From: Ilyomonas sp963790435
Lineage (GTDB): Bacteria; Bacteroidota; Bacteroidia; Chitinophagales; Chitinophagaceae
DNA: 64,000 nt
NCBI GenBank assembly: GCA_963790435.1
Contig: CAWBOI010000001.1
Span: 1,426,001-1,490,000 of the forward strand
Direction: 5' to 3'
Shown here: piece after piece, positions 8,561-16,834 of the stretch
Position numbering within the stretch: position 1 is the first letter of the stretch
How the letters are laid out: every line of letters starts with the position of its first letter
The notes under the pieces: generated by a model
Seen by the model: only the letters and a program-made list of their open reading frames with translations
What the model was told of the DNA's origin: nothing
Databases searched by the model: none
Program-made: the position numbers and the translations under genes

Positions 8561-8669
8561 ATAATGATATTCTTTTAAATCTCTTGTTTCGACCTTGTCT
8601 CGTCTTGAAAAAAATTGCCACCAACAGGAGCGAAAGAAGTCTTGCGAGATCTCTATCCTAATTAATTCA

Positions 8670-8702
8670 AACGCTGACAGGGTTTTAAACCCTGTCAGCG
8701 TT
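8670..8702. repeat. 33-bp REP-like palindrome (CGCTGACAGGG family)
   Basis: Near-perfect palindrome with arms AACGCTGACAGGG and CCCTGTCAGCGTT around an A/T centre. A half copy (CCGCTGACAGGGTT) lies at about 24573-24586. A palindrome of the same size but different word is at 63056-63088. Confidence 0.85.
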
Positions 8703-8759
8703 ACCTAACTCTTCTGTGTGTAATCCTCTGTTTCTATTCTATGTGGTAAAAAGTATTTC

Positions 8760-9194
8760 TTATTTGCCCAAACCAAACATACTTCCTAAACCACCCAAAT
8801 TTCCACCGCCTAAACTTTTGGTTAAGCTATCCATAGTGATGCTGCTATCGTTCGGGTCATTCGCTTTGTTAGCAAACTTTTTCAAGATGCCAGGCAACGC
8901 AGCGGCAATGGCGCCAGTGGCTGCGGACGGCAATCCAAACTTGCTTCCCAAGCTGCCCACCAAACCGCCTTCGATAGCACTTGTGATTGGATTTCCAGAC
9001 TGCAAACTGCCTGATAATTGCGACAGCAAGCCACCAATACCGCCTTCCGTAGTAGCGCCTTGCTGCAAGCCATTGTTAATGTGCGTGGCAACTTCTTTTT
9101 GCACTTCTTCCTGTTGATCGGGTGGAATGGCATTCGCTACCTGTGGATTGTTACCCAAATGCTCTTTTACTAAATTTAAAATTTCGTCGAACAT
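8760..9194 (-). CDS. DUF937-like Gly/Ala-rich protein
   Basis: 144 residues; the ATG is at 9192-9194 (upstream in-frame sequence is repeat DNA and is excluded). The N-terminal 45 residues form an amphipathic helical region (MFDEILNLVKEHLG, then a Gln/Glu-rich helix). The remainder is rich in Gly, Ser, Leu and Ala, with GGIGGLL and a C-terminal GGGNLGGLGSMFGLGK. This fits the DUF937/YidB-like group of small bacterial proteins of unknown function. No signal peptide is visible. Standing alone downstream of a large heptamer repeat. Confidence 0.65.
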   Translation of the reverse strand: MFDEILNLVKEHLGNNPQVANAIPPDQQEEVQKEVATHINNGLQQGATTEGGIGGLLSQLSGSLQSGNPITSAIEGGLVGSLGSKFGLPSAATGAIAAALPGILKKFANKANDPNDSSITMDSLTKSLGGGNLGGLGSMFGLGK

Positions 9195-9253
9195 GGTTTT
9201 TGTTTTTATTGTTAATGAAGGAATGATAAGCATAAAGCACACCAAAGATAAAT

Positions 9254-9452
9254 GATTCAAGAGACAAGGGACAAGAATCAAGGAACAAGAGACAAGGTTC
9301 AAGGAACAAGATTCAAGAGACAAGGAACAAGGTAAAAGAATCAAGCTACCAGCGTAATCTATTTGGGTAGTATGTACACATTCTTGCTTCTTGAACCTTG
9401 TAGCTTGCTGCTTGTTCCTTGTCTCTTGATTCTTATTCCCTGATTCTTTGCT
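9254..9452. repeat. Heptamer array in inverted arms (G-NNN-CAA)
   Basis: From 9254 to about 9350, thirteen or so consecutive 7-bp units follow G-NNN-CAA, where NNN is ATT, AGA, GGA, AAT, GAA or GTT; phase is kept throughout. From 9384 to about 9446 the complementary form TTG-NNN-C runs for about nine units in strict phase. The arms flank a 33-bp spacer, so the whole could fold into a long imperfect hairpin just before pta. Confidence 0.9.
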
Positions 9453-9484
9453 TCTGTTTTACTTTCGCGGCAAATTGTTTGGGC

Positions 9485-11578
9485 ATGACAAAAACTGTGT
9501 TCATTGCATCAGCCGAACCTTACAGCGGCAAATCGGTTATTACCATTGGTTTAATCAATATGCTTTTGGGCAAAGCCAAAAAAATCGGTTATTTCAAACC
9601 CATCATCAATCGCGAAGCGAATGATAAAAAGGATGCTCACATCGAAACGGTTCTCAATTATTTTAAGCTACCCATTGGTTATGAAGATGCGTTTGCTTTT
9701 ACGCGTGAAGAAGTGTTGGATCGGCGGCAAACCGATGGTGAAGATGATGTTATCAACACCATTATTTCCCAGTATAAAAAGCTGGAAGAGGCTTATGATT
9801 TTATCGTTATGGAAGGCAGCGATTTTTTGGGCGAAGGCACTGCATTTGAATTTGAATACAATGTTTTGATTGCGAAAAATCTCAGTGCGCCTGCTGTTCT
9901 TGTGATTTCGGGCGAAAACAAAACCACCGCGCAAATTGTAACGTTTGCGTTAAATGTACGGCGCAACTTTGAAAGTCGCGAAGTGCAGGTGTTAAGCCTG
10001 ATTGTAAACAAAGTTGCGCCTGAACAGGAGAAAGATGTAAAGGAATTGTTGCGCCACCAGCTTTCAAAAGATGTGATTTTATCCATCATTCCGCAAAACA
10101 AAAGTTTATCAAGCCCAACATTGAAAGAGATTAAAGAACAGTTGAATGGCAAGCTGTTATTTGGCGAACAACTATTATCCAATCAAGCCGATCATTTTAT
10201 TACAGGCGCTATGCAATTGCCGCATTTTTTAAAATACATTAAGGAGAATGTTTTGATTGTAACGCCGGGCGACCGAGGTGATATCATCATTGGTGCTTTG
10301 CAGGCAAATCTATCAGCATCATATCCTAAAGTGGCAGGAATTATTTTAACCGCAGGCGATTTGCCGGAAGAGCCCATCATGAAATTGATTGAAGGTTTGC
10401 AAACGGTTGTGCCCATCATTTCGGTACCAACCGGCACGTTTGAAACATCGAAACTAATAGGTGCGATTTCATCGCGCATTACAGCCGATAACAGCAAAAA
10501 AATTGAGCTTGCTATCAACCTGTTTAATAAATATGTTGATACGCAGGCGCTGGATGAAAAAATGGTTACGTTTACAACAGATGTGGTTACGCCGCAGATG
10601 TTTCAGTACAGTTTGGTGAAGAAAGCCAGGAGCAAAAAGAAACATATTGTTTTGCCGGAAGGCAACGATGATAGAATTCTGAAAGCCGCGTCCCGTTTGG
10701 TTTTGCAGGATATTGTTGACCTCACCATCTTAGGTGATACAAGTGAGATAGCAGCCGCCGTAAAACGTTTAGGAATCGAGTTGAACATTTCAAAAATTCG
10801 CATCATCAATCCGGCGTTTGATACGCGTTATGATGGCTATGTTCAAACCTTGTATGAATTGCGCAAAAACAAAAACGTAACGCTGGAAATGGCAAAAGAT
10901 TTAATGACGGATGTATCATATTTCGGAACAATGATGGTGTATAAAGGCGATGCAGACGGCATGGTTTCAGGCGCAGTGCACACCACGCAACACACCATTC
11001 GCCCTGCGTTGCAATTCATCAAAACCAAACCTGGCATCTCTGTAGTTTCCTCCGTATTCTTTATGTGTCTGCCTGATCGGGTTTCGGTGTTTGGCGATTG
11101 TGCGGTCAATCCAAATCCAACGGCAGAGCAGCTCGCAGAAATTGCCATCGCTTCGGCAGATAGCAGCCGTAAGTTTGGTATTGAGCCAAGAGTGGCAATG
11201 CTGTCTTATTCATCAGGAACATCCGGCGCGGGTGAAGAAGTAGAAAAAGTAAGAAGGGCTACTGAAATTGTAAAGCAAAAAGAACCCGGTTTAAAAATTG
11301 AAGGCCCGATACAATATGATGCGGCGGTTGACCCGGTGGTTGGCAATCAAAAGCTGCCCGATTCGGAAGTGGCAGGCAAAGCCAGCGTGTTGATTTTTCC
11401 TGACTTAAACACAGGCAACAATACTTACAAAGCAGTGCAGCGCGAAACCGGCGCCATTGCCATTGGGCCGATGTTGCAAGGCTTAAACAAACCCATCAAT
11501 GATTTGAGCAGAGGCTGCACAGTGGATGATATTTTTAATACGGTTGTCATCACTGCCATTCAATCCGAGCAAGAGTAA
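9485..11578 (+). CDS. pta: Phosphate acetyltransferase
   Basis: Interconverts acetyl-CoA and acetyl phosphate in the acetate pathway. The 697-residue long-form enzyme has an N-terminal BioD-like P-loop domain (SAEPYSGKS at 9-17), a central DRTGG domain (about 215-330) and the C-terminal PTA catalytic domain (about 375-695) with the DGMVSGAVHTT, PNPTAEQLAEIA and SYSSGTSG blocks. ATG at 9485; an in-frame TTG at 9419 falls in the repeat and is rejected. Followed 119 bp later by ackA on the same strand, the usual pairing. A TACTTTCG -7-like box lies just upstream. Confidence 0.96.
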   Translation: MTKTVFIASAEPYSGKSVITIGLINMLLGKAKKIGYFKPIINREANDKKDAHIETVLNYFKLPIGYEDAFAFTREEVLDRRQTDGEDDVINTIISQYKKLEEAYDFIVMEGSDFLGEGTAFEFEYNVLIAKNLSAPAVLVISGENKTTAQIVTFALNVRRNFESREVQVLSLIVNKVAPEQEKDVKELLRHQLSKDVILSIIPQNKSLSSPTLKEIKEQLNGKLLFGEQLLSNQADHFITGAMQLPHFLKYIKENVLIVTPGDRGDIIIGALQANLSASYPKVAGIILTAGDLPEEPIMKLIEGLQTVVPIISVPTGTFETSKLIGAISSRITADNSKKIELAINLFNKYVDTQALDEKMVTFTTDVVTPQMFQYSLVKKARSKKKHIVLPEGNDDRILKAASRLVLQDIVDLTILGDTSEIAAAVKRLGIELNISKIRIINPAFDTRYDGYVQTLYELRKNKNVTLEMAKDLMTDVSYFGTMMVYKGDADGMVSGAVHTTQHTIRPALQFIKTKPGISVVSSVFFMCLPDRVSVFGDCAVNPNPTAEQLAEIAIASADSSRKFGIEPRVAMLSYSSGTSGAGEEVEKVRRATEIVKQKEPGLKIEGPIQYDAAVDPVVGNQKLPDSEVAGKASVLIFPDLNTGNNTYKAVQRETGAIAIGPMLQGLNKPINDLSRGCTVDDIFNTVVITAIQSEQE

Positions 11579-11586
11579 TTTTTTTC

Positions 11587-11680
11587 TTGAACCACAAAGG
11601 CACGAAGGACACAAAGGTTTGCAAAGAATAATAAAGCAAAACTTTGTGTAACTTCTTTTCTTCCTGCCTTTGTGGTTCAA
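11587..11680. repeat. Octamer-type inverted repeat between pta and ackA
   Basis: Arm 1 (11587-11607, TTGAACCACAAAGGCACGAAG-type, octamers CACAAAGG and CACGAAGG) pairs with arm 2 (11660-11680) at 20 of 21 positions. The hairpin fills most of the pta-ackA gap and could influence relative expression of the two genes. Confidence 0.85.
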
Positions 11681-11697
11681 AAAGCCAATCAGTTTTT

Positions 11698-12898
11698 ATG
11701 AACATTTTTGTTATCAACTGCGGCAGCAGTTCCATTAAATACCAGTTGTTTCAAATGCCTTTGCCAAAGCCGGTTTGTGCAGGTTTGGTGGAACGCATAG
11801 GAAAAGAAAACGCCCTTATCAAACACAAGGCTTTTATTGGTGAAGAAGAGAAAGTTTATGAGCAAACACAATCGTTACGCAATCATGAAGAAGGCTTGAC
11901 AGAAGTTGTTCGTTTGCTAACCGATAAAACGTTTGGTGTGATTCAAAATACAAACGAAATTCAAGTTGTTGGGCATCGTGTGGTTCATGGTGGTGAAGCG
12001 TATTCTTCTGTTACGCTCATTGATGATGAAGTAAAAGAAACCATCAAAGCTTTATTCTTTCTTGCGCCGCTTCACAATCCGGCCAATTACACCGGCATTG
12101 AAGTAGCGGAAAAAATATTTGCGAAAGCAAAACAAATCGCAGTCTTTGACACTGCCTTTCACCAAACCCTTTCTCCCCTTGTATTTCGTTATGCCATACC
12201 TGAAACATTTTACAAAGAAGATAAAATAAGAGTGTATGGCTTTCATGGCACAAGCCACAAGTATGTTACGGAACAAGCGGCAAAATATCTGCAAAACCAA
12301 ACCGCAAAACTTATCTCCATTCATCTCGGTAATGGTTGCAGCATGGCTGCTGTAAAAGATGGAAAGTGCATAGATACCAGCATGGGTTTTAGCCCGTTGG
12401 CCGGTTTGATTATGGGCACGCGAACCGGCGATATTGATGCATCGGTAGTATTTTATTTAATGAGCAAAGGCTATTCATTCTCTGAGATAGATACTGTTTT
12501 CAACAAGCAAAGTGGAATGTTAGCTTTGGCCGGTTATAACGATATGCGCGATGTAAACAATGCGGCGGCTGAAGGCAATGCGGCTGCAAAACTGGCTTTG
12601 GAAATGTATGCATACCGCATTCAAAAATACATTGGTGCATACATTGCCATCTTTGAACGGTGTAGATGCCATTATCTTCACTGCCGGTGTGGGCGAAAAC
12701 GATGCTGCCATGCGCCAACGCATTTGCACTAACCTGTCTTTCTTCCATATAGAAATAGATGCAAAAACAAACGAAGAAAGAAGCCAGTTTATTCGTGAAA
12801 TTAGTCCATCAAATGCAAGAGTAAAACTGTTGGTAGTACCTACAAATGAAGAGTTGGAAATTGCAAACCAGTGTTTTGAATTGATACATTCTAAATAA
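11698..12898 (+). pseudogene. ackA: Acetate kinase, interrupted by one frameshift
   Basis: Converts acetyl phosphate plus ADP to acetate plus ATP. The frame from ATG 11698 carries NCGSSSIKY (N-terminal nucleotide motif), HRVVHGGE, FDTAFHQTL, GFHGTSHKY, HLGNGCSM and GTRTGDIDAS, then loses homology after YIGAYIAIF. Homology resumes in the next frame as LNGVDAIIFTAGVGEN and continues to a stop at 12898. Removing one T from the TTT at 12652-12654 restores a continuous acetate kinase of about 399 residues. This is either a real recent mutation or a sequencing/assembly error; the rest of the gene shows no decay. Confidence 0.93.
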
Positions 12899-12900
12899 AA

Positions 12901-12925
12901 AAGCTATTCGCCGTGCGAATAGCTT
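12901..12925. terminator. Hairpin terminator between ackA and a convergent small gene
   Basis: Perfect 11-bp stem (12901-12911 with 12915-12925, arm AAGCTATTCGC) and CGT loop. On the minus strand it is followed by a T-rich run (complement of 12894-12900), so it best serves the minus-strand gene at 12952, but it also sits right after the ackA stop. Confidence 0.8.
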
Positions 12926-12951
12926 TGCAATGTGTATAGAAAGGATGGTCG

Positions 12952-13242
12952 TTAGATTTTAAAATCAGTTTTGCGCACTTCAGTTTGCTTTTCATCTATT
13001 GGTGCCATTAAAGGAACCGAGCCGCTAATATCATCGTTGTTTGAATTATCGTCCTTTACAGGTAGAGTACCGGTTGCACCTTTCAGTGAATCATCAAAGC
13101 CATTGATAAGATCTTCATCATCGTCATCAGGGTTAACATAAGGCGCATCTTCATCGCGCACAAAAAAAACAAGGGTGTCTTCCGCGGCGTTGCCAAAATA
13201 ATCATAGCCGCTATTCAATACGTAGTTCTCTGTCAAATTCAT
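12952..13242 (-). CDS. Small acidic hypothetical protein
   Basis: 96 residues, strongly acidic, with an Asp/Glu run (NPDDDDEDL near 37-45) and no signal peptide or membrane segment. No family recognised. It ends in a hairpin terminator shared with ackA, and the ATG is at 13240-13242, which supports a real gene. The 160 bp upstream hold a GCAAAACCAAA motif (13367-13377) and nothing else of note. Confidence 0.55.
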   Translation of the reverse strand: MNLTENYVLNSGYDYFGNAAEDTLVFFVRDEDAPYVNPDDDDEDLINGFDDSLKGATGTLPVKDDNSNNDDISGSVPLMAPIDEKQTEVRKTDFKI

Positions 13243-13419
13243 GGTGTTTCCGTTTTTATGTTATACCGATATAGATTCCTTTTGTCTCCTTCTAAAAACT
13301 ATGCCAGCAAATGAGCATATTCTATTAAAAAGGTTGATTTCGCGATTTTGTTTTCCACAAAAAGGTGCAAAACCAAAAGCCATAAAACAAGATAACAATT
13401 CTTAGCAGAAATAACATAC

Positions 13420-15930
13420 TTAAAACGGCAAGCCTATACCCAACTGAATGGCAAAATTGTTTCGGTTGGGAGATATAATTTCGCTTCCGATTTTTCTTTG
13501 GTATTCATAATTGCGCCAGGTAAAATTTTCAATGTTCAGCCAGCCATCATTAGCTACGCGTGCAGGATCTTTCAGTTTAATTCCGCCATCAATGCGAATC
13601 AAAAAATAACTGAAATCAAAACGCAAACCCGTTCCAATGCCAATGGCAATATCACGTCCTAAATTCTTCAATTGAAAATTCGCTTTTGGATTGTCGGCGT
13701 TCTGTTTTATGTTCCAGATATTACCAATGTCCGTAAACAAAGCACCGCCTAATTTTAAAGAGCTAAACTGCGCAATGGTGTATCTGTATTCAAGATTGGC
13801 TTCTAATTGCATATCGCCATAACGATCCCGATACGCAAGTGTTTTTGTGCCCGCCGTATCACTTAACAAAGACGAGCCAAGCCCCAACTGGCGCAGGCTC
13901 CAGGCACGCATACTGTTGGGACCGCCGGCAAAAAACTGTTTGTAAAAAGGAAGTGAGTTGCCCACTTTTCCGTAGTTATAACCCACGCCAACAAAAATGC
14001 GCCCCACTAATGAAGTAGTAGGAAAAACAAACTGCTTCCGATATTCTACTTCGCCTTTGATATAACGGTAGATGTTATCGTTCCACGGATGAATAAAGCC
14101 TGCCAAACCGCCTGCTTCTTCCACCGCAGCATGAAATAAATTGTTTTGTTTGGGATGATGTTTTGAAATAAAAGAAGTATTGAAACTGGCAATGGCGCTG
14201 ATGATAGAACCTGTTGTAAAAGCCGTTCGTAAAAATGGATTTGCCCCTAATTGCGACACCAGTTTCGGTAGCGTATCCAACGAATACAATTCTACATTTG
14301 GAAACCTTACTGACCATACATTGTTTTTTCTTTTCCATTGATAACCCCAGTTCACTACCAACTGCCGCACCCGAAAGTAATCGGTTCGTTCTGAGTATGT
14401 GCCGGATGCACTCAATACAGTTTTTACAGCATCAAGCTTTTCAGGATGTGGAAAGAAAAAATGAGCCAGTGGATTGGGCATTAAAATGTTCGGGAAACTA
14501 TACGAATGGCTTAACGATGATTGAAACGTTTGCAGCAACGGCAAACTTTTATCTAAACTCAATTCAACGCCATTGCGAAATGTGGTGGAAGATTGTATGG
14601 CTTTGTGCCACACATTTCTGTTTAAATAAGTAGCGTTGATGGCAATGCCAAATAAATTTCCAGTGCTTAAGAAATCGCCCGTGTTGCGGCTCGCTTCTAA
14701 ACTTAGCGTTACGTTTTGTTTGACTGAAGGAACTAAAAAATAATGAAAGTCAACCGTATCAACGCGCACCATAAACGAATCTTTATACAACGTATCGGGC
14801 TGCAACGAATTGGCAACCTTTATCCGGTATCTTGTATCTACATTTTGCCATGCACCAATTGACGATAAATTGCTTACTGTTTTTGAAAACAATCTATCGT
14901 TATACAAATTGCCCTTTCGCATAAAAATATGTTGCTTTAACGGCGAAAAGCTAAACTGGTGGCGGTTTCCATACACCGTGAATTCATCCTGCTTGTACAG
15001 CACAGGCAGATTTTTTTCATTCATCAAACTATCGGGCAATTGCGTATAGTCGGTTTCCGGGTAAAAATAAATGTTACCGATGCGGTATTGTTTGGTTTGT
15101 GACGAATCAACAATGCCAAGCGAATCATTGCCAATGTCGCGCGTTTGAATGGTAACTTTAGCCACTGGGTGTTGTTTCGTACGTTCTTCTGCCTGTTGAA
15201 GTGTTTTAATTTGTTCAAACGGGTCGGGCGAAACCTCCAGCAAAGCAGGGTCGGTAGTATCGGCTTCGGCAATCAGGTTATCACGCGAAATAAGCATATA
15301 GCCATGTTGCTTGTACACCGTTACCAACCTGTCTAATTCATTGCCTAATAAAGGTTTTGAAAAAGGCGATTTGCCCTGTTTTATCAAACTGGTTTTAAGC
15401 GTACTTTCCCTTGTAGTAAGGCGTTGTAAAATACTATCGCCCAATTTATATTTGAACGAATCAATTACGGTTACTTTGCCCGGATCGAGTGTGAACACGA
15501 TGAAGGTGCGTCGCTGATCTTTGATTTTTTTTACATAAAAACTATCTTTAAAAACCGGTCGGTAATAGCCGATGGAATTGAGATAACCTTTCATGAAGGT
15601 AATGGAATGACTAATGTGTGAAGTATCGAAAACGGGAGGATTGGTTATGCGATAAAATGCACCAAACCGCTGCACCCTTTCCACCCGTATGCTATCGTCA
15701 AAATAATTGGGAAGCGTTCGGAGCAAGTCGTTCTTCTCAGTTTTTGAAACGTTGTTTGATTTAATGTTGATTTGAGTGTTGTAAACAAAGGGCGTATCTG
15801 CAGAGTAATTTTTAACTCTTGTTCGGTTGATGACGCCCAGAAATTTTTCTTCTGTGCAGGAAGAAAGCAACACAATGAGCAGCAAGATGAATGGTAAAAT
15901 TTTTACGAAGCGACAGGATGCAAAAACCAT
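13420..15930 (-). CDS. BamA/TamA-family outer membrane lipoprotein (TamL-like)
   Basis: 836 residues: a lipoprotein signal peptide with lipobox LLSSC (Cys25), an extended POTRA-like region (about 50-330) and a C-terminal Omp85 16-strand barrel with the RAWSLRQLG (GPNSMRAW) and GGALFTDIGNIW blocks, ending in a phenylalanine (GIGLPF). In Bacteroidota, an Omp85 protein with a lipid anchor is known as TamL, the outer membrane partner of TamB in envelope biogenesis. No tamB gene is adjacent here. It is divergent from the TrmH-type methyltransferase; its ATG (15928-15930) is separated from that gene by 59 bp. Confidence 0.82.
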   Translation of the reverse strand: MVFASCRFVKILPFILLLIVLLSSCTEEKFLGVINRTRVKNYSADTPFVYNTQINIKSNNVSKTEKNDLLRTLPNYFDDSIRVERVQRFGAFYRITNPPVFDTSHISHSITFMKGYLNSIGYYRPVFKDSFYVKKIKDQRRTFIVFTLDPGKVTVIDSFKYKLGDSILQRLTTRESTLKTSLIKQGKSPFSKPLLGNELDRLVTVYKQHGYMLISRDNLIAEADTTDPALLEVSPDPFEQIKTLQQAEERTKQHPVAKVTIQTRDIGNDSLGIVDSSQTKQYRIGNIYFYPETDYTQLPDSLMNEKNLPVLYKQDEFTVYGNRHQFSFSPLKQHIFMRKGNLYNDRLFSKTVSNLSSIGAWQNVDTRYRIKVANSLQPDTLYKDSFMVRVDTVDFHYFLVPSVKQNVTLSLEASRNTGDFLSTGNLFGIAINATYLNRNVWHKAIQSSTTFRNGVELSLDKSLPLLQTFQSSLSHSYSFPNILMPNPLAHFFFPHPEKLDAVKTVLSASGTYSERTDYFRVRQLVVNWGYQWKRKNNVWSVRFPNVELYSLDTLPKLVSQLGANPFLRTAFTTGSIISAIASFNTSFISKHHPKQNNLFHAAVEEAGGLAGFIHPWNDNIYRYIKGEVEYRKQFVFPTTSLVGRIFVGVGYNYGKVGNSLPFYKQFFAGGPNSMRAWSLRQLGLGSSLLSDTAGTKTLAYRDRYGDMQLEANLEYRYTIAQFSSLKLGGALFTDIGNIWNIKQNADNPKANFQLKNLGRDIAIGIGTGLRFDFSYFLIRIDGGIKLKDPARVANDGWLNIENFTWRNYEYQRKIGSEIISPNRNNFAIQLGIGLPF

Positions 15931-15989
15931 TTCCGTTTATTTGTGGGCTGCGCCTGTTACCGCAGTGCCGTTTTGTGCCAATTTACAAA

Positions 15990-16730
15990 ATGCCTTACTC
16001 AATGTTAAGCAAGAAAGAGGTCAAATATATTCAAAGTTTGAGCGACAAAAAAAATCGGGATGCCGAAGGCGTTTTTATAGCCGAAGGTCCGAAGCTGGTA
16101 AATGAATTATTGGCTGCGGGAATGAAAGCCAAAATTGTTTATTCAACCGAAAAAGAGGCAAAACCAAACATTGATGCTGATGAAATAAAATGCATAGACG
16201 AAGCAGAACTGCAACGCATCAGCCATTTTGAGAAAGCATCTCAAACATTGGCTGTGTTTTATAAAAAGATTTTACCGCCCTATCAATTGCAAAACCGGCT
16301 TTCATTGGTGTTAGATGGCATACAAGACCCTGGCAACTTGGGAACCATCATGCGCACCGCCGACTGGTTTGGAATTGCACAAATTTTTGCATCGCCCGAT
16401 ACGGCAGATGGCTACAACCCTAAAGTGGTGCAAAGCACAATGGGAAGTATTGTAAGAGTGAACATGTATTATCTTAATCTTCCTTCTTTTTTAGAAGAAG
16501 CAAAAGTGCCTATATTCGGTGCTTTGCTCAGGGGAGAAAATGTGTACAAAACCAAACCTTTTACTGAAGGCTTGATAGTGATTGGTAACGAAAGTAAAGG
16601 CATTCGCGCTGATGTGTTACCGTTCATTCAACAAGCAGTTACCATTCCGCGCATTGGCAGTGCAGAATCGTTGAATGCAGCGGTGGCAACAGGCATTTTG
16701 CTTTCACATTTGGTAAATCATCCAAAATGA
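15990..16730 (+). CDS. TrmH (SpoU) family RNA 2'-O-methyltransferase
   Basis: SAM-dependent RNA ribose methylase with the alpha/beta-knot fold. From the ATG at 15990 (246 residues), the N-terminal substrate-binding domain (EGVFIAEGPKLVNELL) precedes the SPOUT core: motif 1 LDGIQDPGNLGTIMRTADWF (about 106-125), motif 2 LIVIGNESKGI and motif 3 IPRIGSAESLNAAVATGIL. The open frame extends upstream to 15891, but those residues overlap the divergent tamL start and look non-native. The precise RNA target (23S rRNA or tRNA) cannot be assigned. Confidence 0.9.
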   Translation: MPYSMLSKKEVKYIQSLSDKKNRDAEGVFIAEGPKLVNELLAAGMKAKIVYSTEKEAKPNIDADEIKCIDEAELQRISHFEKASQTLAVFYKKILPPYQLQNRLSLVLDGIQDPGNLGTIMRTADWFGIAQIFASPDTADGYNPKVVQSTMGSIVRVNMYYLNLPSFLEEAKVPIFGALLRGENVYKTKPFTEGLIVIGNESKGIRADVLPFIQQAVTIPRIGSAESLNAAVATGILLSHLVNHPK

Positions 16731-16834
16731 ATTTGCCTTTTTTAAGATGAGTAAAGAATGACTGAGTAAGCTTTGTTTTACTCATTCTTCACAGTTTTGG
16801 CTGCAACGCACTGCCAACGTAGCTTCGCCACCAC

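Noticed and set aside
8075..8626. Integron attC cassette
   Set aside because: The flanking 11-mers are inverted rather than direct and lack the R/L box layout of attC sites; no integrase in the window.
9254..9452. Possible CRISPR-like array
   Set aside because: Units are 7 bp with no spacers of about 30 bp, arms are inverted rather than direct, and no cas gene is present.
12640..12660. Programmed ribosomal frameshift in ackA
   Set aside because: The CTTTGA there is not in the zero frame in the prfB-like arrangement, there is no slippery heptamer, and acetate kinase is not known to use recoding.
14235..14633. Plus-strand ORF inside the TamL-like gene
   Set aside because: Shadow frame of a strongly supported gene with no family resemblance.
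16755..16790. Terminator after the TrmH-type gene
   Set aside because: The GAGTAA/TTACTC pairing has a bulge and no T tract; too weak to annotate.
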